In this document: in pieces, positions 4,882 to 5,362 of the stretch | Position numbering within the stretch: the stretch's first letter is position 1 | Layout: each line of letters opens with the position of its first letter | NCBI GenBank assembly: GCA_027345905.1 | Contig: DAIETC010000267.1 | Location: 1-5,362 of the forward strand | Length of the DNA: 5,362 nt | Origin: Kineosporiaceae bacterium | Lineage (GTDB): Bacteria; Actinomycetota; Actinomycetes; Actinomycetales; Angustibacteraceae | Reading direction: 5' to 3' | Notes under the pieces: generated by a model | Told to the model about the DNA's origin: nothing | Seen by the model: the letters and a program-made list of their open reading frames with translations, nothing else | Database searches by the model: none | Position numbers and translations under genes: made by a program

Positions 4882-5362
4882 TGCAGCGGCGGATCTTCGG
4901 CATCGAGAACGAGTACGGCGTGACGTGCACGTTCGAGGGGCAGCGCCGCCTGAGCCCGGACGAGGTGGCCCGCTACCTGTTCCGCCGGGTCGTCTCGTGG
5001 GGTCGGTCCAGCAACGTGTTCTTGCGCAACGGGGCCCGGCTGTACCTCGATGTCGGCTCGCACCCGGAGTACGCGACGCCCGATTGCGACGACGTGCGCC
5101 AGGTCGTCGTCCATGACAAGGCGGGTGAGCGGATCCTGGAGGGACTGGTCGCTGACGCGCAGTCCCGGCTGAGCGACGAGGGCATCCTCGGCGACGTGTT
5201 CTTGTTCAAGAACAACACCGACTCGGCCGGCAACTCCTACGGCTGCCACGAGAACTACCTGGTGCCCCGCCAGGGGGACTTCCAGCGGATGTCCGACGTG
5301 CTGATCCCGTTCCTGGTCAGCCGGCAGATCGTCTGCGGCGCCGGCAAGGTGCTGCAGACGCC
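4881..5362 (+). CDS. pafA: Pup-protein ligase PafA, N-terminal 160 residues, cut by window edge
   Basis: PafA uses ATP to join the C-terminal glutamate of the small protein Pup to lysines of target proteins, marking them for the mycobacterial-type proteasome. The visible part begins MQRRIFGIENEYGVTCTF, close to the M. tuberculosis protein as I recall it. It contains the glutamine-synthetase-like active-site strand with Glu9 (metal/ATP binding), LSPDEVARYLFRRVVSWGRS, LYLDVGSHPEYAT with the conserved catalytic-base aspartate at 57, and FKNNTDSAGNSYGCHENYL (109-127). The full protein is about 450 residues. The ATG at 4881 is supported by the conserved MQRRI start. Nearby Shine-Dalgarno matches are weak (GAAGGG about 14 nt upstream), so translation may depend on the short upstream frame. 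The pup and proteasome genes are not in this window. Confidence 0.97.
   Translation, partial: MQRRIFGIENEYGVTCTFEGQRRLSPDEVARYLFRRVVSWGRSSNVFLRNGARLYLDVGSHPEYATPDCDDVRQVVVHDKAGERILEGLVADAQSRLSDEGILGDVFLFKNNTDSAGNSYGCHENYLVPRQGDFQRMSDVLIPFLVSRQIVCGAGKVLQT

Noticed and set aside
4823..5116. A 97-codon + strand frame overlapping the start of pafA
   Set aside because: It is out of frame with the strongly conserved PafA sequence and shows no similarity to a known protein.
1..5362. tRNA, rRNA, CRISPR array, insertion sequence or defence system
   Set aside because: I saw no clover-leaf structure, regular spaced repeats, transposase motifs or defence-type genes on either strand.

Overview
The window is high-GC DNA, almost certainly from an actinobacterium. 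The strongest argument is the gene entering the right edge. It is the N-terminal third of PafA, the Pup-protein ligase, an enzyme largely restricted to Actinobacteria. The GC-rich third codon positions, GTG starts and overlapping start/stop junctions fit this. The sequence does not allow a genus to be named.

Left block (1-2920, + strand): four tightly packed genes that read as one operon. The first is the C-terminal part of a permease from an Fe3+-type (FbpB-like) ABC importer, cut by the window edge. It is followed by its FbpC-like ATPase through an ATGA overlap. After a 3-nt gap comes a polytopic membrane protein carrying two ExxE motifs in an internally duplicated fold, reminiscent of the FTR1/EfeU iron permeases and best matching the uncharacterised COG4280-type family. 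The last gene overlaps it by GTGA and encodes a 70-residue protein with two membrane spans and a GDDW motif. The block looks like a metal, probably ferric iron, uptake unit. The substrate-binding protein and the rest of the permease would lie to the left of the window.

Middle block (2938-4523, - strand): an atypical SDR-family NAD(P)-binding protein, followed 29 nt downstream by a 189-residue stand-alone protein resembling the N-terminal domain of ChrB, the chromate-resistance regulator. The two are probably co-transcribed and converge on the iron block. Only 17 nt separate the facing stop codons, and a possible shared hairpin lies there.

Right block (4524-5362): a 357-nt divergent intergenic region, then pafA on the + strand. 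The intergenic region is unusually structured. It holds a perfect 10-bp palindrome, a 59-nt nested inverted repeat that can fold two ways, a 17-bp tandem duplication, and a 12-codon open frame. That short frame has a good Shine-Dalgarno sequence, and its TGA overlaps the pafA ATG (TGATG). The most useful leads are the FTR1-like membrane protein with its small partner, and the structured pafA upstream region.
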